Below are positions 36,101 to 48,900 of a stretch of DNA of 64,000 nt, in pieces (position 1 is the stretch's first letter; each line of letters starts with the position of its first letter). The translations under genes and the position numbers were made by a program. This stretch comes from Scatophagus argus (Eukaryota; Chordata; Actinopteri; Scatophagidae): contig NC_058506.1 of assembly GCF_020382885.2 (NCBI RefSeq), forward strand, positions 21,673,318 to 21,737,317, given 5' to 3'. The notes under the pieces were generated by a model that was given only the letters and a program-made list of their open reading frames with translations, was not told the DNA's origin and did no database searches.

Positions 36101-39100
36101 CTAAAACAGTCAAATGTGTTGGTGCACTTTAGGGCTACAAAGAATATGTAACGGTAAGCAAACATATGCTGTATTAACAGCATTAATCGCTGGAGGATCA
36201 CAAGTCTCCTGAGGATTCCTTTCTATAATTGATAATAAAGACCAGCAGCCTGTTGCATCCGCGTTTGTGTACATTCAAACTTAACATTGTCATAATAGAA
36301 ATGAGAAGAGAAAAAAAAGCAGAAACAGAAACAGAGATAAGTTGCAAACTAACTCGAAGTACCATCTCATTGCACATGCCCATAGGGAGGGCGTAGATCA
36401 CAAAAGGTCACAGAACGGGAGAACAGCAGTTTTTCTGCCACACTACTTCATGTTTTCAGTTACTACACAGTATTCCAGTGGAGACCTGGTGTACTCATAT
36501 ATTTCAGTAAAGATTCAGTTTACTACAATGCAATTCTACTGCAGTTTATGCCAGTCAGAAAACTAACACAACGCTAACAAGAACGAACTAGTACTTGCAC
36601 TAAGTAGTCACAGTGCAACCAGTTTTAGTGGCTGATTTAGTGACAAACTATCTAGTAGTTGCTCAGCCTTTAGTGTCAACTCGACACACTAACTGCAGCC
36701 CAGTGCAGAACATTTTACAAATGATGCCAAATGTAAGAACAGTCAAAGTCAGTCACAAGAAGAGCATTTTAAACTTTTGCTGATGATCATACTGGCAAAT
36801 TTAAGATGCATTTTGCACTCTTTCTTCAGGCCTTCCACGAGGAGTATTCCCGCCTGTATGAGCTCTCCCAGGAGGAGACCACACCCCAGGAGGACCCCCG
36901 TCTGCAGCACGCGCTGGTCTACTTCTTCCAGAACAACGCACCCAAGCGCATTATCGAGAGGACGCTGCTGGAGCAGTTCACTGACCGCAACCTGAGCTTC
37001 GATGAGAGGTACACAACACGTAACAGACGCACGAGTCTCAGAATGAAATAAATTCATTTGTCCGAAATAGATAACGTTCAAGAGCCTTCTGTCTGATGGG
37101 TTGTTTATTTGCTGTGTGCGTACACGTAGTGAGTAAGGGGGTAACTAAAGTAAAACATGGCTGGAAAGGAGGCTTTACTCAGAGCAGCAGCTCCAGCAAA
37201 ACAAGAAGAAATATATGAAATCGTAGCTCATGACTATGATGCCATCTAGTGTCCAAAGCAGAGGCCTACAGCAGGGTGGGAATGTTCCTGTATGTGGTCC
37301 CGTTGTAAGTTAAAAGCACTCATGTGTCCTTCCTGTGCATGCAGGGCCATCAGTATCATGAGGGAGGCTCGGTCCAAGCTACGCCTCATCAAGCCAGATG
37401 ACATGGATATGGATGAGTACTTGGTGCTGTCTAACAGATGGGCTTAACTCTCTGCCTTATTGCACAGTTGACTTATTTTCAGGGATCCACTTTTTGTGTT
37501 TTGTTATATTGATATTTATGTAGATGTTTGTTAAAAATGTCACCAGATCCGTCTCGCTTGTATGGCTGTGACCTGAAAGGGCAAAGACACACACACACAC
37601 CAGAGACAAAAAATAAGAAGGAGGCTCACTAAAAAAAAAAAATTAAAAAAAATTAATGACAAGTGGACCAAAATGTGTCCCTCTCTGAGATGTGTGATTC
37701 GGAACATCTTGAAATGTTACTTTATTGTGGTTAGAGATTCTGAAACAGTGGAATAAAATGAAACAGCATGTTCTGTCAAATGCAATGAAAGTATTCACAG
37801 CATGGATTTTGTACCATGAGGTGATAAAATCACGCTATTGCATGGCGGTCTCTGCTGTGAAGAGAGAGGAAGAGGTAACAGGTGCTGTTCAGTATTTTAA
37901 AGTACTAATCTGACCAGCAGATTTGGGTCCTGCTTGGCTGGATTTTGAGCAGGATGCAACCAAAAACACGACTTACTCCCGTTTGAGCAGCTTTTCCTCA
38001 CAGCTACAATGAGCAGCAGTTTAAGTAAATGAAGGATCTGAAGAAAAAGTATTTACATCATCAGTTAGATGCCCCAAACAGGATTGAGGAGTCATAAGGT
38101 GTTGGGAGGAAGACTGGGAAATTACTGATTTTGGTTCTTTGGTGACATTTGTTGACATTTACAGAAATACAGAATCCTACATTACTTTGTCTTACATTGT
38201 GCAAGAGAGGAGTGAAATGAAATGTCTCCAAATGAAGTGAGTGTTGTGGTTGTCCTGTGTGCTCCTTCGCAGCAGTGGCACGATGACTACCGGCTCTTCA
38301 GGACGGTGTTTGTCTACCTGCTGACCGGCCTCGAACACTACCAGCATGGGAAGTAGGTGTCCAGCGTTCGCCACCACACTACCTGACCAGCGTGTGTCAG
38401 ATCGCTTCAGTGGAAAACATCCATCTTTTTGTTTGTGTGTCAGAATTTTTCTGGGCACTGATATTTCAGAAAGTCACAGTACTCATACTGCAAATGCAAC
38501 ACAGAGCAAAGGCACAATCCTTTGAAAATCAGCCTAAGAAGGACACGCTTCCACGCCTACAGAAGGTGATTCTCATTGGTTCTTGTGTTGTGTGTTTGTG
38601 CGGCAGGCTGCGGGAGGCGCTGACCTACCTGGCTCATGCGTACGAGACCAACGCCACCCTGCTGAGGAACGGGGAGAAACGTGGCGTGGACAAGTCAATT
38701 ATTGCAGTTTACAGGAGGAAATGCCTCACTGTGAGTAAGGCAGCTCAGTTTGTGGAACAAAAGTGTTGTTTTTATTGTGACGTATGAGCACGCCGAGTTC
38801 GATTCTTCTGCAAAAGGGTAGAAAAACAATAAAGATGTTTTCTAAAAAGGTGCAGAATGAAAATGTAGGAGGAAACCCTGTGCTAACAACCTTTACTGTT
38901 TCCTCCTCCTCCCCACATCCACCACGCAGGCACTGAATGAAAGGGCATCGCGGCTGTTCTGCAGCGGTGAGGAGACCAGTGTGGAAGAGGGCGTCGCCAT
39001 CATGGATGAGGCCGTCATCCCCTGCCTTCACCTGATGAGCCGGAACTCGGCTTTAACCCAGGAAGACCGGGACACCATGGAGAGCATCCGCAGCCACTGG

Positions 39101-39469
39101 TGCTGCTGCCTGGGCCAGGACATGGATGGTAAGAGCAGGAGAATTAAAACTCATCTAATCCAGGTTTTAAACGTTCATTTGGTGGCTTATCAAGACATTG
39201 CTCCATAACTCGAGTAGAAGTGAAACTTAACTCAAACTAAAGCTAAATTGTTAAACAAAGCATGTGTAACCATGGTAAACCTTTGGTTTTCAGACTCACT
39301 GCAGGTGAAGCTCGGTGAGTTTCTTCCCCGGGTTCTGGATGGTTCAGCTGACACAGTGGTTCTTAAAGACCCACCCAAAGTCCATGTCAACCAGGCCCAC
39401 GACCTGTGCAGTCGCCTGGCCGCCATCATGGAGTCCATCCACAACACCGCGATAGTCATCGTTAAGTAA
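23394..39469 (+). CDS. usp28: Ubiquitin carboxyl-terminal hydrolase 28 (deubiquitinase)
   Basis: Nuclear cysteine protease that removes ubiquitin from proteins such as MYC and DNA-damage factors. Coding exons: 23394-23438, 25278-25355, 26148-26268, 26909-26996, 27423-27585, 29447-29533, 29745-29882, 30266-30336, 30426-30502, 30595-30743, 30841-30968, 31163-31258, 31349-31528, 31639-31847, 32436-32506, 32676-32904, 33216-33551, 34130-34272, 34982-35260, 35828-35923, 36830-37008, 37345-37423, 38273-38352, 38607-38730, 38930-39128, 39294-39469. All phases fit, giving 1206 aa (human 1077). UBA-like region about 19-55, UIM 86-99, USP domain about 148-640. The triad is C158 in [10 protein letters not shown]586 in SAGHYWAY and N603. 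A coiled arm at 382-414 (dimer arm in USP25/28) splits the domain. The C-terminal half matches USP28 to the end. Extra length lies in a Pro/Glu-rich stretch, about 680-885. The SUMO motif expected before the UIM is missing. USP25 is the alternative, but sequence and synteny favour USP28. Confidence 0.96.
24067..24142. repeat. (GT)n(GA)n compound microsatellite in usp28 intron 1
   Basis: About 29 GT units (24067-24124) run directly into nine GA units (24125-24142). This is the longest simple repeat in the window. Confidence 0.95.
24306..24328. repeat. (GT)n microsatellite in usp28 intron 1
   Basis: About eleven GT units seen directly, 160 bases from the larger GT/GA tract. Confidence 0.9.
27586..29446 (+). 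other. usp28 intron 5
   Basis: 1.86 kb without coding sequence. The stretch 28080-28330 and 28540-28690 has normal base composition and several TAAT-type words (gataattctatt, ggataattaaatcgcgag, agtaattacgg), which are homeodomain-like sites. A 17-A run is at 28588-28604. It could be a conserved regulatory element; nothing proves it here. Confidence 0.3.
28588..28604. repeat. poly(A) run
   Basis: Seventeen consecutive A residues in usp28 intron 5. No element with a clear body precedes it. Confidence 0.8.
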
Positions 39470-40735
39470 AGCCCTGCATGAAACACCCGACAGCCTCCTC
39501 GAGCCGTGCGTCCGACCTGCAAGCAGCTTGACGGATGTGTCGCTCCGTGCTGGCAGACTGTGGGGCTGAGACAGTGTGCACTTTTTAATAAGCCAAATTA
39601 CGTGTCTGATTTTATCTGCTGGTTAATCGCACATGCATATCATTTTAATGTTTTATCATAGCACGCTCTAAGCACTGTAGAGGGGTCGATATGAGATGCA
39701 TCACATTATAGCAACTTTACCACATCATTTCAACCCAAAAGCCTCTGGAAAAGCCCTCAGCAGCACCAGCTGGTGCAGTTTTTACTCTCCCATGACCTGC
39801 AGAACTGACAGCAGTTTACAAGATACCAGTTTAAAAACACGTTTTGGACTCTCCGACTCACTTCAGCTTTGAATTGAACTCCAAACAGGAAATGACTCAT
39901 TATCATGGCAATTTCTAATATTATGTCGTGGCTCTGATGTTTTTCCTAATAAAAAAACAAACACCTGACCGTAGAGTAAACTGTAATGTAGCTGTAACCT
40001 GGTCTGGTGTTGCTCTCACCGGCCAGAAACCAAGCTGCCGAGCAAACGAGACGTCAACAGCAGAAGGAGACTGAAGCTCTGATTGGCACTCTGCAAACTT
40101 TAGACATGTTTGGACACGTTTTATTGGCCAGCAAACTTAACTTTGCTTCAATACTGGCTACAAGTGGACTGTCGCTCAACCCTGCAGGAAGTGACTGGAT
40201 TGGTAGATTTGTTGATGTGTTGCTAAGCAGCGTGAACGCACACAAAGGCCTTCATACCGGGCCACGGGAAAAAATCACTAGATTTGTACTGCACAACGAC
40301 AAATGCTGTTCATGAGCTTTTTTAAATATATGTTTTATATTACTTTGTATTTTTCCAAAACAGATGTTAGTAAATTACATGTAGGTGAATCTAGAAAGAT
40401 ATAAATCTACAGTATTATTGTGCCTAAAGATACTCACGGCAGGACGTTCTGTGCAGCCTTTTAACAGAGCTGCTGCTCTCTGTTCAGGTTTAACAGCACC
40501 CTTTGCTCAAGAAGGGTTCTCTGTAAACCAAGTACACACTTTGAAAGGAGAGTCGTGGGACAAAAGGCAAGGTCTTCTTTTTCCCAGTGTCTCACATGAA
40601 ATGTAGTATCATGAATTAGTGAATCGGGATTTTTCAAGCCAGAAACTCCAGCAGCCACTTCTGGCTGTTGACTTCACTGATAGTTCATCTGTAGTCTGTG
40701 ATGATACTCAATAAATACTTTAAATACTCTGTGTG
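39470..40735 (+). other. usp28 3' untranslated region (predicted)
   Basis: Sequence after the usp28 TAA. AATAAA hexamers are at 39948-39953 and 40710-40715. The second is followed at once by a G/T-rich stretch (ctgtgtgctgttgtgtgttg), the usual downstream element, so cleavage near 40735 is the better guess. A 102-codon open frame at 40007-40315 has no recognisable domain and is taken as chance. Confidence 0.5.
40710..40715 (+). terminator. Polyadenylation signal of usp28 (predicted)
   Basis: AATAAA with a G/T-rich element starting about 17 bases downstream. It is better placed than the hexamer at 39948, which lacks such an element. Confidence 0.5.
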
Positions 40736-41940
40736 CTGTTGTGTGTTGGGGCTTGCAAGACCTCTAACTGATGTATTTTCTTTATTCTTTCTTTTTTTTT
40801 TTTAATGAACCTAAGCCAATATTAAAAGATTACACCAGCAGGGCTAATAGACACATTAGGGTAGCCAGGGACTATGAAGAGACAGTAGTTGGTTTTGGTC
40901 TTTTAATGGGATTTATTGAAAATATAGACGTCTTCCAGGCTTATCCCTTAACAAATAAATGTTTTGTGACCTCTCACACTTAACCAGCTAATTTAGTACC
41001 TTCACAAAGTGGCTTATGAGTAATTCTTTGCCCTTCGTCCACCCATTTGGCAGGCATTTCTTTACTTGAGCGCCAGGCTTCTTTGTTATTTTCATAGTTT
41101 TAGTTTGCAATAGCGCACATAATCTTCCCAAATTAACATAAGCCCCTTTTATCTGTACTTGTAATGCTCTGCTACAACAGTGTGCTCTTTCATCGTCATA
41201 TAAAGTCTTTACCATTAATCAAGTTTAAACGCACATCAAAGATGCAATTTCACTGCAATTAAGAGGAGAGTCGGCGTCTGCGCTGGGGAAGATTAAGCTC
41301 CGGTTTTCATTAGTCTCTGTTTTCTAAAATGGGCCTGATCCAGGATGAGTGAGGTCTGTAGTGTGTCTACAGCTGCCCTAAGGTGTCACGACATGCGAAG
41401 GCCATCATTTGAAGAACGTGCTGGCATTTATGTTCAACAGTTGCTTGATGAAATTTTGCAGAAGCACAGTCAAACAGTGCTGCCTTTTTCATCCTCATGA
41501 GCACAGGAGCATGACTGAAGAAATCCCGAGGATGTTATTCAGCAAAGCTCCATTAAGTTTTCCATCCATTAGTTCACTCCAGTCTGCGTCAGTGAATACT
41601 TCTTCAAGAACATCTCGCTGCCAGCTAGAGCCTGAAGTGATTATTCCCATCTTGAGACAGGGCCAGAGGTGACTTTTGCTTCCACCTCAAATGGCTGGCA
41701 TCAACAAGGACCTTGGACTCTTCATAGAAAATTCCCAGATGCAGCTGTCTGAGATGACAGCTGGCAGCTTGAACTGCTGGTATTACAGCTAACACAAGTT
41801 CAGTAAATGTTTTGCTCCTGCATGCTGCCATAAGGAGTCATAATAGTTCTCTTGCTGCTCTACAGTGCAGCCTGAAAACACATTTGTGATTCAGTTGGAG
41901 TCAGATTTGTCACAGTAAAGCTGTCGTGCTTTTATTGTGA
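40736..41940 (+). other. Spacer between usp28 and orai2
   Basis: No exon or clear repeat recognised. The composition of 41220-41420 is more balanced than its surroundings. This is where the human-like htr3a-htr3b-usp28 gene order ends. Confidence 0.4.
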
Positions 41941-41944
41941 AGGC

Positions 41945-42297
41945 AACACACCCAACCGGAAGCTATCAGTTAATGACTTTAGTTCTCCGCACCTTCCGCG
42001 GCTCCCTGGTCCGCACCGTCCCAAAACAGAAGAGCCGGTGCCCGGTGAGCTTACTTTGCAGTGAAAGGGAACCGTATCACCCAGGTACGCTAGATATGGT
42101 GGTGAGGAGTAACGCTAGACCCCGGCTCGACTGCTGGAGCTGAGGGGAGGTTTTGTTGATAAGTGCAACCGAAGAGCGGAAGTTGTTCAACCAAAACAGT
42201 TGGAGTGGACCAGGCTGCGTCTATTTGTCGTCTTGTGCAGTGTGGAGAGAAGATCTCCTTTGCACTTCTTGTCTTCAGCTCGCACGTCCGCAGACAG
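41945..42297 (+). promoter_or_regulatory. orai2: Predicted promoter and non-coding first exon of orai2
   Basis: A CpG-rich segment with an ETS-like ACCGGAAG word at about 41953 and no TATA box. It ends in a good donor (GCAGACAG then GTAAAA) at 42297/42298. The orai2 coding exon begins only at a splice acceptor (44236-44238), five bases before the ATG, so an upstream leader exon is needed and this is the best candidate. An alternative donor (CCGGTGAGC) lies at about 42043. Confidence 0.45.
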
Positions 42298-43009
42298 GTA
42301 AAATGAAAGAAGTGCAGAGGTCTAAGTGCTCAGCAGACGAGCAGCGTGATTAGAAACGTCGTTCATCGTACGGCGTTAGCTAATTAAGTTAGCTTGCAAG
42401 AGCAGTCCGGTCTTACGCTGTCTGAATCTCGCTGTACTTTTAAGCACGACAAGTTGGATTGACGTCTCATTTCTGCACCTGAATATTTTACATTAATGTT
42501 AGCAATTTCCCCTTCCGGCTCGACAGAAACGGTGTTTAAAATAACCGACTGGCTTTCTGTTAGCTAAACTGTAAACGGATCCAGCGTGCTAAATATACTG
42601 AAGAGGCGTAAAGCTCCCCTCATCTGCTGAACCCCAGCAAAGACGGGTTCACGGAAGGACTCTGAACTTGGCTAATTCCGCCAAGTCAGAAACTGTATGT
42701 ATTATATTTTCACTTGGTAATGTGTCTCTTTAAATCTGCTCATTTAGATGCACATCCGCTTTTGAAGTTGTGATCGGCAGCCAATTTTGTGCGTCCGGTT
42801 TATTTTGAAAGCCGCCGTGATATTTAAACGCGCTACTATAAATACAGGATGTATTAACCTTAACTTCCTGCTTTGTGGCTTGTCGATGTTGTTTGTCGTG
42901 TGGTGCAAGTTTGAGTAAAGTAGGAAAACCAGTTGTTTGTGTTTGCACAGCCAAAGAACTGCGGCTGGTTTGGAGGAAGAGACGAGGGGAACAGGAGCGT
43001 GTCTCAACT

Positions 43010-43190
43010 GCACCGTGAACACTATGTGGCCAAAAGTATATGGGCACGGCAGCATGTTATTTCCATGAGCGCTGGCGTTGGGTGTGGGCTCTGTGCAGGT
43101 CAGATTCTTGCAGCTTCCCCATCTGGTTTCCGTATAGACCTGGCTGTAACATGAGGCCATTGTCACACGGAAACAGGAAAATACCACTGC
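43010..43190 (+). mobile_element. Decayed Tc1-like transposon, terminal-repeat end
   Basis: The words aacactatgtggccaaaagt and atatgggca are the outer end of a common fish Tc1-like element. The stretch gggctctgtgcaggtcagat to acacggaaacaggaaa matches its interior on the strand opposite the transposase. The parts between are deleted, so this is a short dead copy inside the predicted first intron of orai2. Confidence 0.7.
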
Positions 43191-44243
43191 GCGTTGCAGC
43201 ATTAGGATGTTGAAGTGATGAAAGTGAAGATGGCAGAAGAGTTGCTGCCGTGTTCTATTTATGCTTTATCTTATGATAATAGTTGTTTCGTGTTGTCCCT
43301 CCAGCTTCTGCTCCCACTCCCACACACACACTGAGGGGGTGGGGGTGGGAGTGGGACACTCCTCTGGCGCTTTGCCAGCAGCATGCAGGAACAAAGCACC
43401 TATTGAACTGAAATGACAAAAACTTTGCAACTAAAACCGCCAAGGTGCAGGGCGAGGCTCCGATGTGTTTCACAGCTGCCTCTCTGATGAGAATGTCTGC
43501 AGACGTGTTTCTTTTTTAGTGTGTGTGAGCACGAGCATCGTCCAGTGATGCTGATCTCAAAATAGTTTCCTGGGAAAGGACAGAGTTATCAGTCATACAG
43601 AAACAAACATGGAGCTACAGTGATTGATGGGCAAAAGGAAACACAACACTGAGGCCGCCCTCAGACTGTAATGAAAGTTAAAAAAAGACAAAAAACAACA
43701 AACTTGTGGGGGAAAAAAATAACATTTTTTAAAAAAATTTAGTTGTTGGTTGGGTGCTTTTGTCTATTTTTCTATCATTATAAGCCTGACTGCTTGTTTG
43801 GGTGTTTGACTTGTTTGTTTTAAGCACAGTTTAATTCCTCTTTGCATAGATTCATCTGATAGAAAAATTTGTCCTGCCGTCAAATAAACTAATAAAATAG
43901 TGGTGCAGACATTCACTTATTGTATTGGTTGCCGTGGTAACAGACATTTGGTGGCGATCTCGGGCCCAAATCAGAATTGAAAACCAGATTTGAGTCTCAG
44001 AATAAAACTCAGACCACCTGCGGTGTGAATGCAGCCTAACATAAACGTGACCGCTGGACTTCCTGAGGCTTAAGAACCTCATGTTGAATTTGCCATCACT
44101 GTGACATGTCAGAAAGGGTCTCTGTGTGACCAGGCTGTCATCACATTGCTTACACTGCGGCTTCATATGTTCTCCTAATGAGGATGAGGAGGTAAAAATG
44201 GCGTTAAGATGACCTTTCCTCTCCTTTTTACCCACCAGGTGCC

Positions 44244-45975
44244 ATGAGCAGTGAGCTGAATGTGCCTATGGGTTCCCCGGCCCCAGGGGTCTCAGAGCGG
44301 GCTTCAGACAGCGGGGGGATGGACTACAGGGACTGGGTGCGACGCAGCTACCTGGAGCTTGTGAGCTCCAACCACCACTCGGTGCAGGCCCTGTCCTGGA
44401 GGAAGCTCTACCTGAGCCGTGCCAAGCTGAAGGCCTCCAGCAGGACCTCCGCGCTGCTCTCTGGCTTTGCAATGGTCAGTCGTGTTCACCTTTTGGTCCA
44501 GCTTCATTACAGCTCAGCCTCTTGTTGGTGATTCGTCCAGGCGGCTCACGGTTTCTGTTTATTTCAGTGCCGCAAAGTTTGACCTAAATAATCACGTGGA
44601 AATGTAGCTGTGTGCAGGAGGTGGTTTTAATCTTCCTGTTTGTGCTTTAAGGTTTTAGCGTTGCTGAACAGCAACCTTAATGCCTTAACATGTCGGTTAT
44701 CAGTTCCACAGCTTCTGAGCATCCTTAAAAGCATCTCCAAAAAGTTTCCAGTTTCTGATTGCAGTTCCTAACACACCGGACCCACAGCATTTGTTTGTGT
44801 GTCGTGGTTTCAGAATTTATTAAACCTTATTATTTATTAAGCTATGATATCAAATATTCTCTGGTTCTAATCGCTCTGACGTGAACAGACACAGCTTGTC
44901 TATGCGTTTTATATATTTGCTTGGTCAGTTCGGCGTGGCGCATGGCTATAAATACTTTGATACCGATGAGCCTCAGGCTGTTGCTATGTGGCACTGAGGC
45001 TCATGAACACAGATGTGAGTCAGAGCTGTAGAAAATTCAGAACACTTTGTCTTTGCAAATAAGAACACGTCACCACTGTTAATGAAATCATCTGACATTA
45101 ACTCTTTACCTTCGATTTTCTGTTAGTGGCACACAATTTTACATCCTGTGATTGGATGTTCCCCATGCAGATTTACCGTTGTTGTTTTCAAGAAGCTTAT
45201 ACTTGAGATTTAATAACACGTTTGGTCGAAATAATGAAAATGTCCAAAATAACTCCCACCTTTATCAGCATAAGCTCTATCACCACAGTCTGCGTGGCGA
45301 GATCCAAATGTTAAAGATGTTTAATATGCGAAATGTTGACATGAGTGGAGTCATGGGTTTGTTTGGACGCGCGGTAACCTGGTTGTCCCTGTGCGCGTGT
45401 CGTAGGTGGCCATGGTGGAGGTGGAGCTGGAGATGCAGTACAGTTACCCCCGTGTGCTCCTCATTGCCTTCAGTGTGTGCACCACCGTGCTCGTGGCGGT
45501 GCACCTCTTCGCTCTCCTGATCAGCACGTGCATCCTGCCCAACGTGGAGGCCGTCAGCAACATCCACAACCTGAACTCCGTCAGTGAGTCGCCCCACGAG
45601 CGTATGCACCACTACATCGAGCTGGCCTGGGGCTTCTCTACAGCCCTGGGCATCCTGCTGTTTTTAGCGGAGGTGGTGCTGCTCTGCTGGATCAAGTTTC
45701 TGCCTGTAGACTCCGGGACCAAAAAATCACCCGCCTGCAGCAGCACGACAGCGCCGAATCCTACCACAGCTGCACCGCAGAACAGCGGCTGGCAGGCGGC
45801 GCTGGCCTCCACCATCATCATGGTACCGGTGGGGGTGATTTTTCTGGTGTTCACCATTCACTTCTATCGCTCGCTGGTGCGCCACAAGACAGAGCGCCAC
45901 CACCAGGAGATCGAGGAACTGCACAAGATTAAGGTGCAGCTAGACGGCCACGAGAGGGGCCTCCAGACTGTGTGA
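44244..45975 (+). CDS. orai2: ORAI2, pore subunit of the store-operated calcium channel
   Basis: Plasma-membrane protein that forms hexameric calcium-selective channels opened by STIM proteins when ER stores empty. Two coding exons, 44244-44474 and 45406-45975, joined in phase 0, give 266 aa (human ORAI2 254). The N-terminus starts MSSELNVP as in ORAI2, not ORAI1. TM1 is about 67-88 with the conserved [10 protein letters not shown] and the selectivity glutamate E82. TM2 is about 92-116. TM3 is about 147-172 with E166. TM4 is about 206-231. The C-terminal helix about 240-262 ([16 protein letters not shown]) is the STIM-binding coiled coil. The TM3-TM4 loop carries a Thr/Ala/Pro-rich stretch (191-204) that accounts for the extra length. 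The ATG has good context and lies five bases inside the exon. ORAI1 and ORAI3 are rejected on the N-terminus and the short loop. Confidence 0.97.
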
Positions 45976-48900
45976 TAACAGGACGGCAGCTTTAAGGACT
46001 TTGTATCCCGTATTTATCTACTCTGACGTTTGTTCTGGTCATTGTTGACGCCTTGCTCGGACTCGCAGGCCGCGTGCTCGAAAGCTTGTCACTTTGCAGC
46101 ACAGCGAGCCAATACAAGTCAGACTGTTAATTTATTCTTAAGGTTAAGTTGTGGGGTAGGATTCGTGTCGTTACCTCATCTGAGTTTTAGACGTTTACTA
46201 TGTGTTGGTCAAAGATGATGTAAAACAGTTTACAGGAAAAGGGCTATTATGTTCAGTGTGTCATGTCTGTGTCTTCATGTCGCTGGTAACGTGTTGGTAA
46301 ATTGGTCAGATTTGCTCAGAAGCTAACAGATCTCTCACTGAATCTCTTACCTTCCCTCAGTCCTCGGTAGGAAAGAGCTGCCGTCACTTTTTTTTGGGCA
46401 GAAAAGATGAAAAACAAACTGATTAACATTTGCCATAGCAGCAAAATGTAATCAGACTTTTGTTTGATTGTTTTCGCTGTCTGTAACGAGGTTTTCTGCA
46501 GATTCTTTATTAGAAGAGGAAAAGTCACTCGTGACGACTCTTCAGGGTCGGGAGTGGACTTCCTGGTTTGTGTCAGCAGTGAGAGAATCTGACAGCTTAA
46601 CTCATTTAGCAGTGCTTTAATAGCTGTTCATCGTGTCCTCCCTTTGGTGCGAGTGAAAAATAACGTTTGCCAAATGAAGTTTTACACGTGCAGCTGCGGC
46701 CACCACTAAAAACTGTCGCATTTCTGACTTTTAGTTATTGGTGAATGCACTTCCTGCTGCACAGATGATGTGCTGAGCGCAGGCCTCGCTGCACGCGCTG
46801 CCCTGAATTCTGACTGACGGCGGGCGTTTCTACTCCACGCGTGGGTTTGTCACTGCTAAAAAGTTTACCACCGTGGGTCAAAGTTCTGTTGTAAATTCTG
46901 GTAAAATTGTCAGTGTTTTTTTACATCCAAAATCTGACACAAACCTCAAATATTTTTGTTATTTTCTTTACTTCAAATAGCTTTTGATTGTTGGTTGGTT
47001 GGTTGTTTTTTTTTTTACAAAAACCATGGAGCCTGTGAAAGTCTGCATACCGACGCTGCATTAAGAGCTTACTTATGAATGTGTTACAGGCCAAATATAA
47101 TTCAGCCTTTCAGCGTTATTGAATTTTCTGAACTGCTGTTTTGCTCCTAACGTAAGCAGTTTGCAGGGAATGTAGTTCAGCGTGACGAGAGCTTCAGCGC
47201 TGAGTCGAATGAAAAGGTCAAAACGAGAGAGACGGCGAACCGAGAACAATCGCAGGGCGCATGTTGTAATCAGCATGACTTCTTGACCTCCAGTTTATAT
47301 ACTAAATACTGGAGACCTTTTTGTTCAGTGTGTGTTTACTTAAAGAATCAACACACACACACGCATAGAGAGAGTTGGCACTGCAGTGAGTGAAGTCAAA
47401 GTTACTGCGTTTTAAAAAGAGGAAAATGTACCAACGTGTTGCACATTCCAAATAACATGACTGACCAAAGTGTTGCTCAGATGTTTGTTTCTGGCTCCTC
47501 AGAGGAGACGAAGTGCACTTGTAGCGTAGTCGTACAGCGAGTGAGGATATCTCGCTTTGTCTCGTGTTTGTGGATTTGTGCTTTTTAAGTGAACACTGCA
47601 GTCATGGAGTCATGGAGACGTGTGCTGCAAGGTGAAATCCACCACCTGCAGCACACGTCCAAAATAAAAAAACAAATATTAAAAGTTCTCATCGTGTCCT
47701 GTGGTTCTAATCGCAAAAGCAGAGTTAAGTGTGATAAAAAGCCAAGACACACCACAGTCGCAGTGCAGACATCCGTAGTCCCTGCTGGTTGAATTTAACC
47801 GATGGTGATCCTGACAGATGGCTCGTACCTGTCCGACCCACCCCAACCCCCCAGGTGAGACAATGCTGTACAGTGCTGGCAAATATTTACAGATTCTCCC
47901 TCAGTCAGCTGCCAGACCTGTGTGACAACATTAATGCGCCGATGAAACACACGCAAGAGAGACAGAAAGAGGAAAGAAAGATGGCAGTCCTGATACTTTT
48001 CCAACCAAGTAAAATTTAATGTTTACAGAGTCCTGAACACAACAGAAAACATGAGAGAAACTAATTTCAGTCTAGGAGACAAAACACTCTGTGGCAGCAC
48101 ATTTCAGAAGTAACATGTCCCCAATATTTGGCTTGGATGATGTTGATACGTATATTTATGTATATTGTATTGATGTACATAATGTTTGTAATTGTTATTC
48201 ACTTCATTTCTATCTGCAAAAAATACAAAATCAAAAACCCCGAAGAGTAAAAACCCAGAAACTCATTTGTCTGTCGAACATCCTTATCCCCTTCAAAAGC
48301 TCAGTATTTTTTCAGTCTGCCTGCACTTGTGTTTTTGTGCCAGCAGGGGGCAGGCAGTACGTTTTACATGCTGCATAAAAGCCACAGCCTGGCTGCCAGA
48401 CTCCAGAATGTACAAACCGCCTTCAACGTTTTACCAGCAAAAGACAAACACCTCAGAATACTGCAGTCACCTGCTGACGTGTCTCAGAAAGGGACACAAA
48501 ACTTAAATCACTGTTTACCAGCATCCGGCAGCTGCATGCTGTTAACCCCCCCGCCCCGCTATACATGCAAACGCTACGTACATATTACATCTTCAGGACC
48601 TTCAAAGCCACAACAAACACATGTATGAATACACACAACCTCAGTGAGCACACAGGCAGAGACGAGGCCGTTCACTACGGGGGCTGTTTTTGTTTCATCA
48701 AATGTCAAAATAAATGTTTCGCAAATTCAATCAGATTATGTTTGAATATGTGAAACGAGTGGTTCACTTGTGTTTTCACGACGTCTCACGAGCTAAAATC
48801 TCCTTCTGACTCGGGATTTTAGCGCGTGAACATCAGTCCCATCAGAAGTAAAACGTAATAATCTTGTGCTGTTTATAGGTTTTCTACTAAATAACAGCCC

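Noticed and set aside
40007-40315. 102-codon open frame downstream of usp28
   Set aside because: No domain, no splice context, and it lies in the predicted usp28 3' UTR before the best poly(A) signal.
44244-45975. ORAI1 or ORAI3 instead of ORAI2
   Set aside because: The N-terminus begins MSSELNVP as in ORAI2 and lacks the long Pro/Arg-rich head of ORAI1; the TM3-TM4 loop is ORAI2-like.
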